Shown here: positions 51,840-60,140 of the stretch, piece by piece
Numbering within the stretch: position 1 is the first letter of the stretch
Layout: each line of letters starts with the position of its first letter
Assembly: GCF_004214895.1 (NCBI RefSeq)
Contig: NZ_CP035952.1
Coordinates: 2,738,501-2,802,500 of the forward strand
Length of the DNA stretch: 64,000 bases
From: Pseudomonas tructae
Lineage (GTDB): Bacteria; Pseudomonadota; Gammaproteobacteria; Pseudomonadales; Pseudomonadaceae
Reading direction: 5' to 3'
Position numbers and translations under genes: made by a program
Notes under the pieces: model-generated
Told to the model about the DNA's origin: nothing
Databases searched by the model: none
What the model saw: the letters and a program-made list of their open reading frames with translations, nothing else

Positions 51840-53411
51840 CTAGCCGGCAACCTCCACGCGCTGTGCCCGGGGTTCCACCTGGGCTGCCAGGGCTTCGACA
51901 AAGCTGTCGATCGGCATGGGCCGGCCGAACAGGTAGCCCTGCTGGAAGTCGACGCCGTGGCGTGCCAGGTAGTCACGTTGGGTCGGGTTCTCCACCCCTT
52001 CGGCGACGATGCCCAGCTCAAGCTTGGCCGACAACTCGATAATGCTGTCGAGAATGTGCAGCGACAGGGCATCGACGCCAATCAGGGCGACGAAGCTCTG
52101 GTCGATCTTCAGGTAGTCGACCTTGAACTGACGCAGGTAGCTGAGGCTGGACTGGCCGGTGCCGAAGTCGTCGATGGCGATCATCACTCCCAGGGCATGC
52201 AACTTGGCAAACAACGCCTGGGTAATCTCGGTGGGGACGATCAGTTTGCGCTCGGTCAGCTCCAGGGTCAGCAGTACCCGCCCAGGCGGGAAGGCGGCCA
52301 GAAAGGCCCGGCAATCGTCGTACAGGGCCAGGTCCTGACAATGGTCGGCGGTGATGTTGATGCCGACATGAAAGCCCTCGTCCATCAAGGCGGCATGGGG
52401 TGCCAGCAGCTCGGCGGTGCGGCGCATGAGGATGCGGGTCATGGGCACGATCTGGCCGCTGTGTTCGGCGTAGGGGATGAACAGGTCGGGGCGCACCAGG
52501 CCATCACGCGGGTGCTGCCAGCGCATCAGCACTTCGGCGCCGGCCCAGCGATAGTCGCCTTTGCGCACCACCGGCTGAAAGTAAGGCAGGAATTCATTGG
52601 CGTCCATGGCCCGTTGCAGTTCGGCGCGCGGTGAACTGGCCCGGCGCAGCAGCCAGCGGCACACGGCGCCGGCAATCACCCCGAGAAACACCAGCAGGCC
52701 GAACAGGGCGGGGTACTCGTCACGCATCACCTGGCCGACTTTGTCCGCGCCATAACCACTGTGGATGGCAAAAGGGTAGCGCTGCGAGCTGAGCCGTACC
52801 GCCGCCGTCGCAGCGGCCGGGACGAGGCCTTCGCGCACGATGCCATCCTTGTCCATCCAGAAACGGCCGACCTGCAGCGACAACTGGGTGTGCGGACCGA
52901 TCAGGTGCAGGGCCGTGAGCAGATGGTCGCCATCGACGGTGCTGATGGCGCCGCGATCGCCGTCGGCCACCCGGTACACCAGCAGGGGGTGGCCAGGGGT
53001 GACCGAGTTGCCGTTCATCAGCCAGAGTTTGCCGTCGACGTAGTCACTGGTGTTGATGGGTTCGCTGTAAGGGCCGAACAGCGAGCTGCAATACAGCTCG
53101 CCGCGATACTCCAGGTTGGTCGAGCGCACGAACGAGCGCCGGGTAACCTGGTCGCGCAGGGCGAGCTTTTTTTCGTCGCAAGGTGAGCCGGCCAGTGGCA
53201 GCAAGGCCTGGGCTGCGGCGGAGATGTTGTCGAGGATCCGTTCCACCTGCGCCACCACTTGGCGGGCCGTGTCCTGGCTGCGTGCCTGGAGCTCGCGTTC
53301 GGCTTGCAGGTGCATGATCAACAGGCCGCAGAGTATCGGCATGGCGCCCACAGCCCAGGGTAGCAGGGCTCGCAGGGTCCAGCGTCCGGGGCGTTTTACC
53401 GTAAGGGGCAT
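51840..53411 (-). CDS. CSS-motif EAL-domain cyclic-di-GMP phosphodiesterase
   Basis: 523 residues from ATG 53411 (MPLTVKRPGRW); a GTG at 53429 is in frame. TM1 (about 20-40), a periplasmic CSS domain with SPCDEK and YCSSLFGPY, TM2 (FGLLVFLGVIAGAVCRWLL), then an EAL domain starting YFQPVVRKGDYRWAGAEVLM. The signature is EVLMRW (EVL in place of EAL); catalytic segments NITADHCQD, LELTERKL, IDDFGTGQSSLSYLR and EGVENPTQ are intact, so activity is likely. In E. coli PdeC and relatives the CSS cysteines form a DsbA/B-dependent disulfide that blocks the enzyme. This links periplasmic redox state to c-di-GMP. Confidence 0.9.
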   Translation of the reverse strand: MPLTVKRPGRWTLRALLPWAVGAMPILCGLLIMHLQAERELQARSQDTARQVVAQVERILDNISAAAQALLPLAGSPCDEKKLALRDQVTRRSFVRSTNLEYRGELYCSSLFGPYSEPINTSDYVDGKLWLMNGNSVTPGHPLLVYRVADGDRGAISTVDGDHLLTALHLIGPHTQLSLQVGRFWMDKDGIVREGLVPAAATAAVRLSSQRYPFAIHSGYGADKVGQVMRDEYPALFGLLVFLGVIAGAVCRWLLRRASSPRAELQRAMDANEFLPYFQPVVRKGDYRWAGAEVLMRWQHPRDGLVRPDLFIPYAEHSGQIVPMTRILMRRTAELLAPHAALMDEGFHVGINITADHCQDLALYDDCRAFLAAFPPGRVLLTLELTERKLIVPTEITQALFAKLHALGVMIAIDDFGTGQSSLSYLRQFKVDYLKIDQSFVALIGVDALSLHILDSIIELSAKLELGIVAEGVENPTQRDYLARHGVDFQQGYLFGRPMPIDSFVEALAAQVEPRAQRVEVAG

Positions 53412-53737
53412 GGTGGCTGGCCTGTGCACGCGAGGAGAGTGGCAACGCTTGTCTGCCTAGAATAGCCGTTCGTCTAACACCGGGCGTCAACTTAAGTGCG
53501 GACAAAACCGCTTACGCACTGTAGAATCAGGTTACGCATACAATAATAAGGTTCCCCACCTTCGGGGAATCAACCCGCCGAGAATGGGTCCATATGAAGT
53601 GTCATGGGTTCAAGCTGATCTATGGTGACTACCTCGCCCGCAGTGTGAGGGGCATCTCTTGCGCGCCACCACGCCTGCTCGACATCGATAGCAATTAACG
53701 ACCGTTATTTACCCGCTTTGATGATGAGGAAACGAGC
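53412..53737. promoter_or_regulatory. hpd upstream region with a leader hairpin
   Basis: 326 bases between divergent genes. A hairpin GGTTCCCC-ACCTTC-GGGGAATC (53550-53571; 8-bp stem including one G-T pair) lies in the likely promoter or leader of hpd. TAAT/AATAATAA (53541-53549) just before it could be part of a -10. No further gene is supported; the AGGA at 53728-53731 is the hpd ribosome site. Confidence 0.45.
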
Positions 53738-54814
53738 ATGGCTGATATCTTTGAAAACCCGATGGGCCTGATGGGCTTTGAATTCATCGAGTTCGCATCG
53801 CCGACCCCGGGCGCCCTGGAACCTATCTTCCAGATCATGGGTTTCACCAAGGTGGCGACCCACCGTTCCAAGAATGTGCACCTGTACCGCCAGGGCGGCA
53901 TCAACCTGATCCTGAACAACGAGCCGAACAGCGTCGCCTCGTACTTTGCCGCCGAGCATGGTCCGTCGGTGTGCGGCATGGCTTTCCGTGTGCGTAACGC
54001 CCATGAAGCCTATGCCCGTGCCCTGGAACTGGGCGCGCAACCGGTTGAAATCGAAACCGGGCCGATGGAACTGCGTCTGCCGGCGATCAAGGGCATTGGC
54101 GGCGCGCCGCTGTACCTGATCGACCGCTTCGAAGAGGGCAGCTCGATCTATGACATCGACTTCAAGTTCATTGAAGGTGTCGACTGTCACCCGGCGGGTG
54201 CGGGCCTGAAGATCATCGACCACCTGACCCACAACGTGTACCGCGGGCGCATGGCGTACTGGGCCGGCTTCTACGAGAAACTGTTCAACTTCCGCGAGAT
54301 CCGCTACTTCGACATCAAGGGCGAATACACCGGCCTTACCTCCAAGGCGATGACCGCGCCGGATGGCATGATCCGTATCCCGCTGAACGAAGAATCGTCC
54401 AAGGGCGCCGGGCAGATCGAAGAGTTCCTCATGCAGTTCAACGGCGAAGGCATCCAGCACGTGGCCTTCCTCTGCGACAACCTGCTCGAGAGCTGGGATG
54501 CCTTGAAGAAGCTTGGCATGCGCTTCATGACTGCGCCGCCGGACACCTACTACGAGATGCTCGAAGGCCGTCTGCCGGGCCATGGCGAGCCGGTTGGCGA
54601 GCTGCAAGCCCGTGGCATCCTGCTGGATGGCTCTTCCGAAGCCGGCGACAAGCGCCTGCTGCTGCAGATCTTCTCGGAAACCCTGATGGGGCCGGTGTTC
54701 TTCGAGTTCATCCAGCGCAAGGGTGACGATGGCTTCGGTGAGGGCAACTTCAAGGCGCTGTTCGAATCGATCGAGCGTGACCAGGTCCGTCGTGGCGTGC
54801 TGAGCACCGACTGA
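53738..54814 (+). CDS. hpd: 4-hydroxyphenylpyruvate dioxygenase
   Basis: 358 residues (P. fluorescens enzyme 357-358). Converts 4-hydroxyphenylpyruvate to homogentisate in tyrosine degradation and feeds pyomelanin formation. Fe(II) ligands: His in [15 protein letters not shown], His in [12 protein letters not shown] and Glu in [19 protein letters not shown]. The typical N-terminus [17 protein letters not shown] and [19 protein letters not shown] are present. A strong terminator follows. Single gene; no homogentisate pathway gene is nearby. Confidence 0.97.
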   Translation: MADIFENPMGLMGFEFIEFASPTPGALEPIFQIMGFTKVATHRSKNVHLYRQGGINLILNNEPNSVASYFAAEHGPSVCGMAFRVRNAHEAYARALELGAQPVEIETGPMELRLPAIKGIGGAPLYLIDRFEEGSSIYDIDFKFIEGVDCHPAGAGLKIIDHLTHNVYRGRMAYWAGFYEKLFNFREIRYFDIKGEYTGLTSKAMTAPDGMIRIPLNEESSKGAGQIEEFLMQFNGEGIQHVAFLCDNLLESWDALKKLGMRFMTAPPDTYYEMLEGRLPGHGEPVGELQARGILLDGSSEAGDKRLLLQIFSETLMGPVFFEFIQRKGDDGFGEGNFKALFESIERDQVRRGVLSTD

Positions 54815-54830
54815 TCTGATCGGTCATTGA

Positions 54831-54866
54831 AAAAGGCCATTGAGGGTTTGCTCAATGGCCTTTTTT
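54831..54866 (+). terminator. Rho-independent terminator of hpd
   Basis: AAAAGGCCATTGAG-GGTTTG-CTCAATGGCCTTTT followed by TT: a perfect 14-bp stem with a terminal T-run, 17 bases after the hpd stop. It can work in both directions and so also shields hpd from the convergent CSS gene. Confidence 0.95.
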
Positions 54867-54878
54867 CATGGCGTGGGT

Positions 54879-55679
54879 TCAAACTGCGTGCGGTGTCGGT
54901 TTGCGCCGCTGCCTGAACAGGCCCCAATAGACCACCGCCGAAGTCAGGATGCCAACCAGCAGCAATGACGGCACGGTGGAGTACAGGGCCTGGCGCAGCA
55001 TCTGCCGGGTATGGCCGGCGGGGTAGCCGGCATGCACGGTGTAGCCGTGCTTGTCCGATACCTGGCGTTGCTTGTTTTCTTCATGGTTGGGTACTTGACT
55101 GTCACTACCGCTGCCGTTGGTCCAGAGAAAATCGCTGCCGAACTGCAGGGCCAGGACGATGCCGTTCTTGAAGCCTTGCAGCTCCAGTTGCAGAGTGCTC
55201 GCATCGCTGATGGCGACAACGCCGACCGGATGCTCCAGCAGGCGGTAGTGCAACACTGGCATGTCCGGGGTGATCTGGTTCTGCAAGTCCAGGCGCAGGC
55301 GCTGGTTGAAGTAGTTGCCCGGGTCGATGGCCGCATCGAAGTTACCGAGTACGGTACCGCAGTAGGCACGGTTGTCCCGGATCAGCACCAGCGAGCGCAC
55401 GCTGGGTTGCCTCAAGGCTGCCTGGCGCAGGGCCGGGAGGACTCGCTCGCAACGCTGCCCCGCCAGCCCGAGCACGGCGTTGCTGGTGCTGTGCATGGCA
55501 TCGATGACCCGGTCGATGGCGTAAATGGCCTCAACGGCGGACACCGCAGCCGTGTCTTCCTGTTTGCGCTCGACCTGCAGGGCCAGCACCAGCAGGCCGC
55601 AGGCCACGGGTGCCAGGCCAATCAGAAGGGTAATCAGGAGTTCGAGCAGACTGCGGCCGGCAAGACGGGGTGGAGCCAT
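54879..55679 (-). CDS. CSS-type periplasmic sensor protein without an EAL domain
   Basis: 266 residues. TM1 (LLELLITLLIGLAPVACGLL) is followed by a periplasmic CSS-like domain (about 35-225). It contains GQRCERVLPAL and RAYCGTVLGNFD, where the signature reads CGT rather than CSS, and then TM2 (VPSLLLVGILTSAVVYWGLF) and a short basic tail ending RRKPTPHAV. The EAL catalytic domain normally following TM2 is absent and no EAL remnant is visible downstream. GAGGTG lies five bases before the ATG. It may form complexes with the neighbouring CSS-EAL enzyme, or be a decayed phosphodiesterase; both are inference. Confidence 0.8.
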   Translation of the reverse strand: MAPPRLAGRSLLELLITLLIGLAPVACGLLVLALQVERKQEDTAAVSAVEAIYAIDRVIDAMHSTSNAVLGLAGQRCERVLPALRQAALRQPSVRSLVLIRDNRAYCGTVLGNFDAAIDPGNYFNQRLRLDLQNQITPDMPVLHYRLLEHPVGVVAISDASTLQLELQGFKNGIVLALQFGSDFLWTNGSGSDSQVPNHEENKQRQVSDKHGYTVHAGYPAGHTRQMLRQALYSTVPSLLLVGILTSAVVYWGLFRQRRKPTPHAV

Positions 55680-55816
55680 GTTTGCACCTCTATGCTGAAC
55701 GGGAAGCCGACCTTCCTGGTCGGCTCGTTCCTGTCAGCATAAGGAGTGCAGTCTGCGGCGGCTGTAGGCCGGGTTTACCGCAGTTGAAGTACCCGTCGGC
55801 AATCCAGGTAAGTGCT

Positions 55817-56512
55817 TCAGCGCTTTTTCAGCGCTTCCACCACCAGTTCAGCCACTGCGCCACCGGATGCCGGGTTCTGGCCGGTGATCAGCCGGCCTTC
55901 TTTCTGGTCGGCGATGGCGTAGGCCTGCCAGGGATCTTCAGCCTTGCTGTACAGCCCGCCACGGGCGCTGAGCTCGTTTTCGGTGAGGTAGGGAACCACC
56001 TTGTCCAGTTCCGCCAGTTGCTCTTCAATGTTGGAAAAACCGGTGACTTCGCGATCCTTGACCAGCAAAGTGTTGTCACTGAGCTTGATATTGAGCAGGC
56101 CCACCGCACCATGACACACCGAGGCGACTACGCCGCCAGCTTCGAAGATGCGTCGTGCCAGGTCCTGCAACTGGCTGTTTTCGGGAAAGTCCCAGATCAC
56201 GCCATGGCCACCGGCATAGTAGATGGCACTGTAATCCTGGGCCTTGACCTGACCGGGGCTCAGCGTGGTACCCAAGCGGTTCATGAAGGTTTTGTCGTTG
56301 TACCATTTCCAATCAACATCAGCGGCCATGCTCAGGCTGTGTGGGTCGATCGGCACGTATCCACCCGCCGGGCTGAGATAGTCGACCTTGAAGCCTGCCT
56401 GCTCGACCTTGTCGACAAAATGCACTGCCTCACCCAGCCAAAGGCCGGTGGCGCGCTTGAGCGTCGGGTATTTGGCCGTGTTGGTCAGCACCACCAGTAT
56501 TTTCTTGCTCAT
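55817..56512 (-). CDS. DJ-1/PfpI superfamily protein (type 1 glutamine amidotransferase-like)
   Basis: 231 residues. Nucleophile elbow Cys in VVASVCHGAVGLLN, acid residue region YYAGGHGVIWDFPEN, and N-terminus KKILVVLTNTAKYP. Layout matches the Hsp31-like / class III group with VDYLSPAGGYVPIDPHSL. Such proteins act as glyoxalase III, deglycase or chaperone; the exact reaction is unknown. Single gene, divergent from the cytosine deaminase gene. Confidence 0.88.
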   Translation of the reverse strand: MSKKILVVLTNTAKYPTLKRATGLWLGEAVHFVDKVEQAGFKVDYLSPAGGYVPIDPHSLSMAADVDWKWYNDKTFMNRLGTTLSPGQVKAQDYSAIYYAGGHGVIWDFPENSQLQDLARRIFEAGGVVASVCHGAVGLLNIKLSDNTLLVKDREVTGFSNIEEQLAELDKVVPYLTENELSARGGLYSKAEDPWQAYAIADQKEGRLITGQNPASGGAVAELVVEALKKR

Positions 56513-56670
56513 TGCAATGCTCCCTATACTGGAACGGACCCGGACTGCCCAGGCCGCAGAGGAGAAACCAGTTCAGCATAGTAGCGGTGGCCGTGGATGC
56601 CATTCCCCGCTAGCGATGTGCTAGCCTGCCCGGCAAGCGTATCAACATTGCAACAGGAGTCGACAAACGG

Positions 56671-57129
56671 ATGAGCACTTCGAACCAACCCGTTGATCAG
56701 TTCATGCAGGCGGCCATCGACGAGGCGCAAAAGGGCCGTGACGAGGGAGGTATACCGATTGGCTCGGTGCTGGTCCACGACGGCAAGATCATCGGCCGCG
56801 GCCACAATCGTCGTGTACAACAGGGTAGTGCGATCCTGCACGGTGAAATGGACGCGCTGGAGAACGCCGGACGCCAACCGGCCCGTGTCTATGCCCAGGC
56901 AACCCTGTACACCACCTTGTCGCCTTGTCCGATGTGCAGCGGCGCGATCTTGTTGTACGGCATCAAACAGGTGATTGTCGGCGAGAACCAGACGTTCATG
57001 GGCGAGGAAGACTTGCTAACGGCCCGAGGTGTCGAGGTGCACGTGCTGCAAAATGATGTTTGCGTGCAGATGATGAGCGATTTCATTGAAGAGCAGCCAA
57101 CGCTCTGGAACGAAGACATCGGCGTTTAG
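56671..57129 (+). CDS. Cytosine deaminase-like protein, yeast Fcy1 type
   Basis: 152 residues; zinc deaminase fold. Zinc ligands: His/Glu in ILHGEMDALEN (HxE) and cysteines in TLSPCPMCSGAI (PCxxC). GIPIGSVLV, LYGIKQVIVGENQTF and the C-terminal ending WNEDIGV resemble Saccharomyces Fcy1 (which ends WFEDIGE as I recall it), rather than the tRNA adenosine deaminase TadA or bacterial CodA. It probably converts cytosine or another small nucleobase/heterocycle; substrate not proven. AGGAG lies 11 bases before the ATG. 39 bases before the hybrid kinase gene. Confidence 0.88.
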   Translation: MSTSNQPVDQFMQAAIDEAQKGRDEGGIPIGSVLVHDGKIIGRGHNRRVQQGSAILHGEMDALENAGRQPARVYAQATLYTTLSPCPMCSGAILLYGIKQVIVGENQTFMGEEDLLTARGVEVHVLQNDVCVQMMSDFIEEQPTLWNEDIGV

Positions 57130-57168
57130 GTCCGACTGTCAGACTCCCCGCAACCACCGAGCTCGCCC

Positions 57169-59220
57169 ATGCCAGGATCGATGAGTGTAAAGGTTCGCAA
57201 CCATGACTGGGGCAGCACGGCCCTTGGGCCGTTGCACCTGTGGCCGGCGCCGTTGCGCATCGCGGTGGACATGTTGCTGGCCTCGAGGTTCCCCGGCTGC
57301 CTGGTTTGGGGCCCACAGATGGTGACCATCTACAACGATGCCTTCAAGCCCATTCTCGGCGCCAAGCCCGAGGCGCTGGGCCGGGGCTTCGACGAAGTCT
57401 GGAGCGAGGCCTGGGACAGTATCGGTGCCCTGGTCTTTCGCACCCTTGGCGGGGAGGCGATCTTCATCGAGAACTTTCCGCTGCTGATCAACCGCAACGG
57501 CAGCATGGAGCAAACCTATTTCACCTTCTGCTACAGCCCGATCCGTGATGAGCGGGGGGCGGTGGCCGGCTTTCTCGACACGGTGATCGAAACCACCGCC
57601 AGCGTCGAGGCCGAACAGCAGTGGCGGCATCTGGCCGATAGCTTCGAGCGCCAGGTGCACGAACATACCGCCGATCGCAACCAGTTCTGGCATATGTCCA
57701 GCAATATCATGCTGACCGTCCTGCCGGACCTGCGCATCAGCACCGTCAACCCGGCCTGGAGTCAGATGCTGGGCTGGGCGCAAGAGGATATTCTGGGAAC
57801 ATCGGTGATGGGCTTGATCCATGCCGATGACCTTCAGGAGGTCGAGTCGGTCATCGAGCGTCTGCGCGCCGGCCAGACAAGCGAGAACAGGGTCAGCCGC
57901 TTGCGCCACAAGGATGGCCATTACCGTTGGTTCAACTGGGTTGCCGCGCCGTCGGAACTTGGCTTCACTGCTGTTGGCAATGACATTACCCAGGAGCGTG
58001 AGCGCGAAGAAGCGTTGTCCCACGCCGAAGAACTGCTGCACCAAAGTCAGAAGATGGAAGCCATTGGGCTACTGTCCGGGGGCATGGCCCATGACTTCAA
58101 CAACCTGCTGACCGGGATCAGCGGCAGCATCGAGTTGCTCGAGCGGCGCATCGCCCAAGGGCATTTCGACAACCTGCAGGTCTACCTTGATGCCGCCCGC
58201 GGCGCGGCGAAGCGGGCCGCCATGCTGACTCACCGCTTGCTGGCCTTTTCCCGACGCCAGGCGCTGGATCCCAAGCCTGTCAGTGTCAATCAGTTGGTGC
58301 TGGACATCGAGCATCTGGTCCAGCAGACCCTCGGCGCGCACATTGACCTACAGGTCAAGGTAGAGCCCGCTCCCTGGTGGGTGTTGGTCGATGCCAGTCA
58401 ACTGGAAAACGCCCTGATCAACCTGTGCCTGAATTCCCGGGATGCCATGGGCGCCGGCGGGTGCCTGCGGATCACCACCAGTAATGAACGCCATGAATTT
58501 GCGCAGGAAGGTGAAGATGGCCTGGTCGCGGGCGACTATTTTTCATTGCAGGTGCAGGACAACGGCCATGGCATGAGTGCCGACGTCGTCGCCCGTGCCT
58601 TCGAGCCGTTCTTTACCACCAAGCCAGTTGGTCAGGGGACCGGGCTTGGCTTGTCGATGGTCTATGGTTTCGTCCGCCAGTCTGGCGGGCGGGTGTGGCT
58701 CGATTCAAGCCCGGGCGAGGGTACCCGGGTGAAGGTTCTCCTGCCCCGTTTTCTGGGTGAATTGCCCCAGAGCCTGGCAGACGAGCCTGTGCGCAAGACC
58801 TTCGCCCGGGCCAATGGTGAACGTATCCTTCTGGTGGATGATGAGCACACCTTGCGCCTGCTGCTCAAGGAGGCATTGGAGGAAGAGGGCTATGAAGTCT
58901 TCGAGGCGGGCAATGCCAATGCGGCGCTGCAGCAGTATCGCCAGTTGGGTACGGTTGACTTGCTGATCACCGATATCGGTTTGCCAGGCGGCTTCAGCGG
59001 CCGTCAGGTGGCCAGCGCCTTGCGCATGCAGCAGCCGCAACAAAAAGTGTTGTTCATCACCGGCTACGCCGAGCAAGCGGTGACCGAGCAGCAAGTCTTC
59101 GAGCCGGGCATGGCCTTGATGACCAAGCCCTTCGGCCTGGAAGACCTGGTCCAGCAGGTGCACGAGATGCTCGCGCCTGCTCAGCCGCCGCTGCCCGACC
59201 TTGCCGCAGCGCCGCGCTGA
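57169..59220 (+). CDS. Hybrid sensor histidine kinase (PAS-PAS-HisKA-HATPase-REC), cytosolic
   Basis: 683 residues, no membrane segment. A PAS-like N-terminal domain (about 20-140, with GCLVWGPQMVTIYNDAFKPI) precedes a second PAS (about 165-280, VNPAWSQMLGW, KDGHYRWFNW). HisKA follows with phospho-acceptor His308 in GGMAHDFNNLLTG, HATPase_c (GQGTGLGLSMVYGF) and a C-terminal receiver with Asp602 in LLITDIGLPGG and ITGYAE. The first domain resembles those that follow blue-light type kinases, but no conserved Cys motif for a LOV domain is seen. The start has only weak ribosome sites (57169 or 57181). Its end overlaps the convergent ybhN gene by 40 bases. Related to the kinase at 62124-63713. Confidence 0.9.
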   Translation: MPGSMSVKVRNHDWGSTALGPLHLWPAPLRIAVDMLLASRFPGCLVWGPQMVTIYNDAFKPILGAKPEALGRGFDEVWSEAWDSIGALVFRTLGGEAIFIENFPLLINRNGSMEQTYFTFCYSPIRDERGAVAGFLDTVIETTASVEAEQQWRHLADSFERQVHEHTADRNQFWHMSSNIMLTVLPDLRISTVNPAWSQMLGWAQEDILGTSVMGLIHADDLQEVESVIERLRAGQTSENRVSRLRHKDGHYRWFNWVAAPSELGFTAVGNDITQEREREEALSHAEELLHQSQKMEAIGLLSGGMAHDFNNLLTGISGSIELLERRIAQGHFDNLQVYLDAARGAAKRAAMLTHRLLAFSRRQALDPKPVSVNQLVLDIEHLVQQTLGAHIDLQVKVEPAPWWVLVDASQLENALINLCLNSRDAMGAGGCLRITTSNERHEFAQEGEDGLVAGDYFSLQVQDNGHGMSADVVARAFEPFFTTKPVGQGTGLGLSMVYGFVRQSGGRVWLDSSPGEGTRVKVLLPRFLGELPQSLADEPVRKTFARANGERILLVDDEHTLRLLLKEALEEEGYEVFEAGNANAALQQYRQLGTVDLLITDIGLPGGFSGRQVASALRMQQPQQKVLFITGYAEQAVTEQQVFEPGMALMTKPFGLEDLVQQVHEMLAPAQPPLPDLAAAPR

Positions 59221-60140
59221 CTGGCCAGGCGCTCCAGTACCAGGTAAACCAGGCTTGCGACCAGCAACGGCAAGAGAAAGTACAGCACCCGGTAGCCGAG
59301 CAGTGCGGCCAGCAGCGTGCCCTTGCTGTACGTGCCTTGCAGCAGGGTCAGAAACACAGCCTCCAGCACCCCCAACCCCGCCGGAATATGGGTCACGACC
59401 CCGGCAATGCTGCTGATCAACAGCACGGCCAGCACTGTCGGATAGCCCGCGCCGTTGGGCAGCAGGCTGAACACCACTAGCGCCATCAACGACCAGTTGC
59501 AGGCTCCCATCAGCGCTTGCAGTGCCGCCAGGCGGATGCCGGGCAGGGTGATCTGATGCCGGTGCAGGCGCCAGGTGCGCCGGCGGGAAAACGCACAGGC
59601 CAGCAAATAGGTTGCCGCCAGCAGCAGCAACAGTGCACCGATCAGGCGCAGACCGCTGTTGCCGATCTCCATGCCGGTCGGCAACCGGGGCAGGCCACAG
59701 ATGAACACGCTGCCCGCCAGTAGAAAATAGCCCAGCCAGTTGGTCAGCAGGCCCAGGCTGAGAATCCGGGTGATGGTCGCGACCTTGAGGCCCTGCCGGC
59801 TGTACAAGCGATAGCGCAGAGCGATACCGCCCACCCAGGCACTGAGGTTGAGGTTGAAGGCATAGCAGACGAACGCCAGGGGCAATACTCGACGTGCTGG
59901 CAGTTGGTGCCCGGTGTAGTGCCGTGCGAGCAGGTCGAAACTGCTGAACAGAGCGAAGCTGCACAGGCTGATCGCGAACGCCAGGCCCAGGGTACTCCAG
60001 CGGTAGGCGGCCAACGCCCGGCGCAACTCCTGCCAGTCGAGGTTCTGCAGCAAAGTGAACAGCAGCACCGGCACCAGCACGAAGAACGCCAGGGTCAGCA
60101 GTTGCCGGGCGCGTCGCCAGGGGGTTGTATGTCTGCTCAT
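59181..60140 (-). CDS. ybhN: YbhN-type LPG_synthase_TM membrane protein
   Basis: 319 residues with about eight predicted membrane helices, UPF0104 / lysylphosphatidylglycerol synthetase TM region family. Landmarks are LACAFSRRRTWRLH, SIAGVVTHIPAGLGVLEAVF and GYRVLYFLLPLLVASL. It lacks the soluble aminoacyl-transferase domain of MprF. It follows clsB with a four-base overlap (ATGA), as in the E. coli ybhP-clsB-ybhN order. It likely helps lipid handling at the inner membrane together with ClsB; function is inferred from context. Confidence 0.9.
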   Translation of the reverse strand: MSRHTTPWRRARQLLTLAFFVLVPVLLFTLLQNLDWQELRRALAAYRWSTLGLAFAISLCSFALFSSFDLLARHYTGHQLPARRVLPLAFVCYAFNLNLSAWVGGIALRYRLYSRQGLKVATITRILSLGLLTNWLGYFLLAGSVFICGLPRLPTGMEIGNSGLRLIGALLLLLAATYLLACAFSRRRTWRLHRHQITLPGIRLAALQALMGACNWSLMALVVFSLLPNGAGYPTVLAVLLISSIAGVVTHIPAGLGVLEAVFLTLLQGTYSKGTLLAALLGYRVLYFLLPLLVASLVYLVLERLASQRGAAARSGSGG

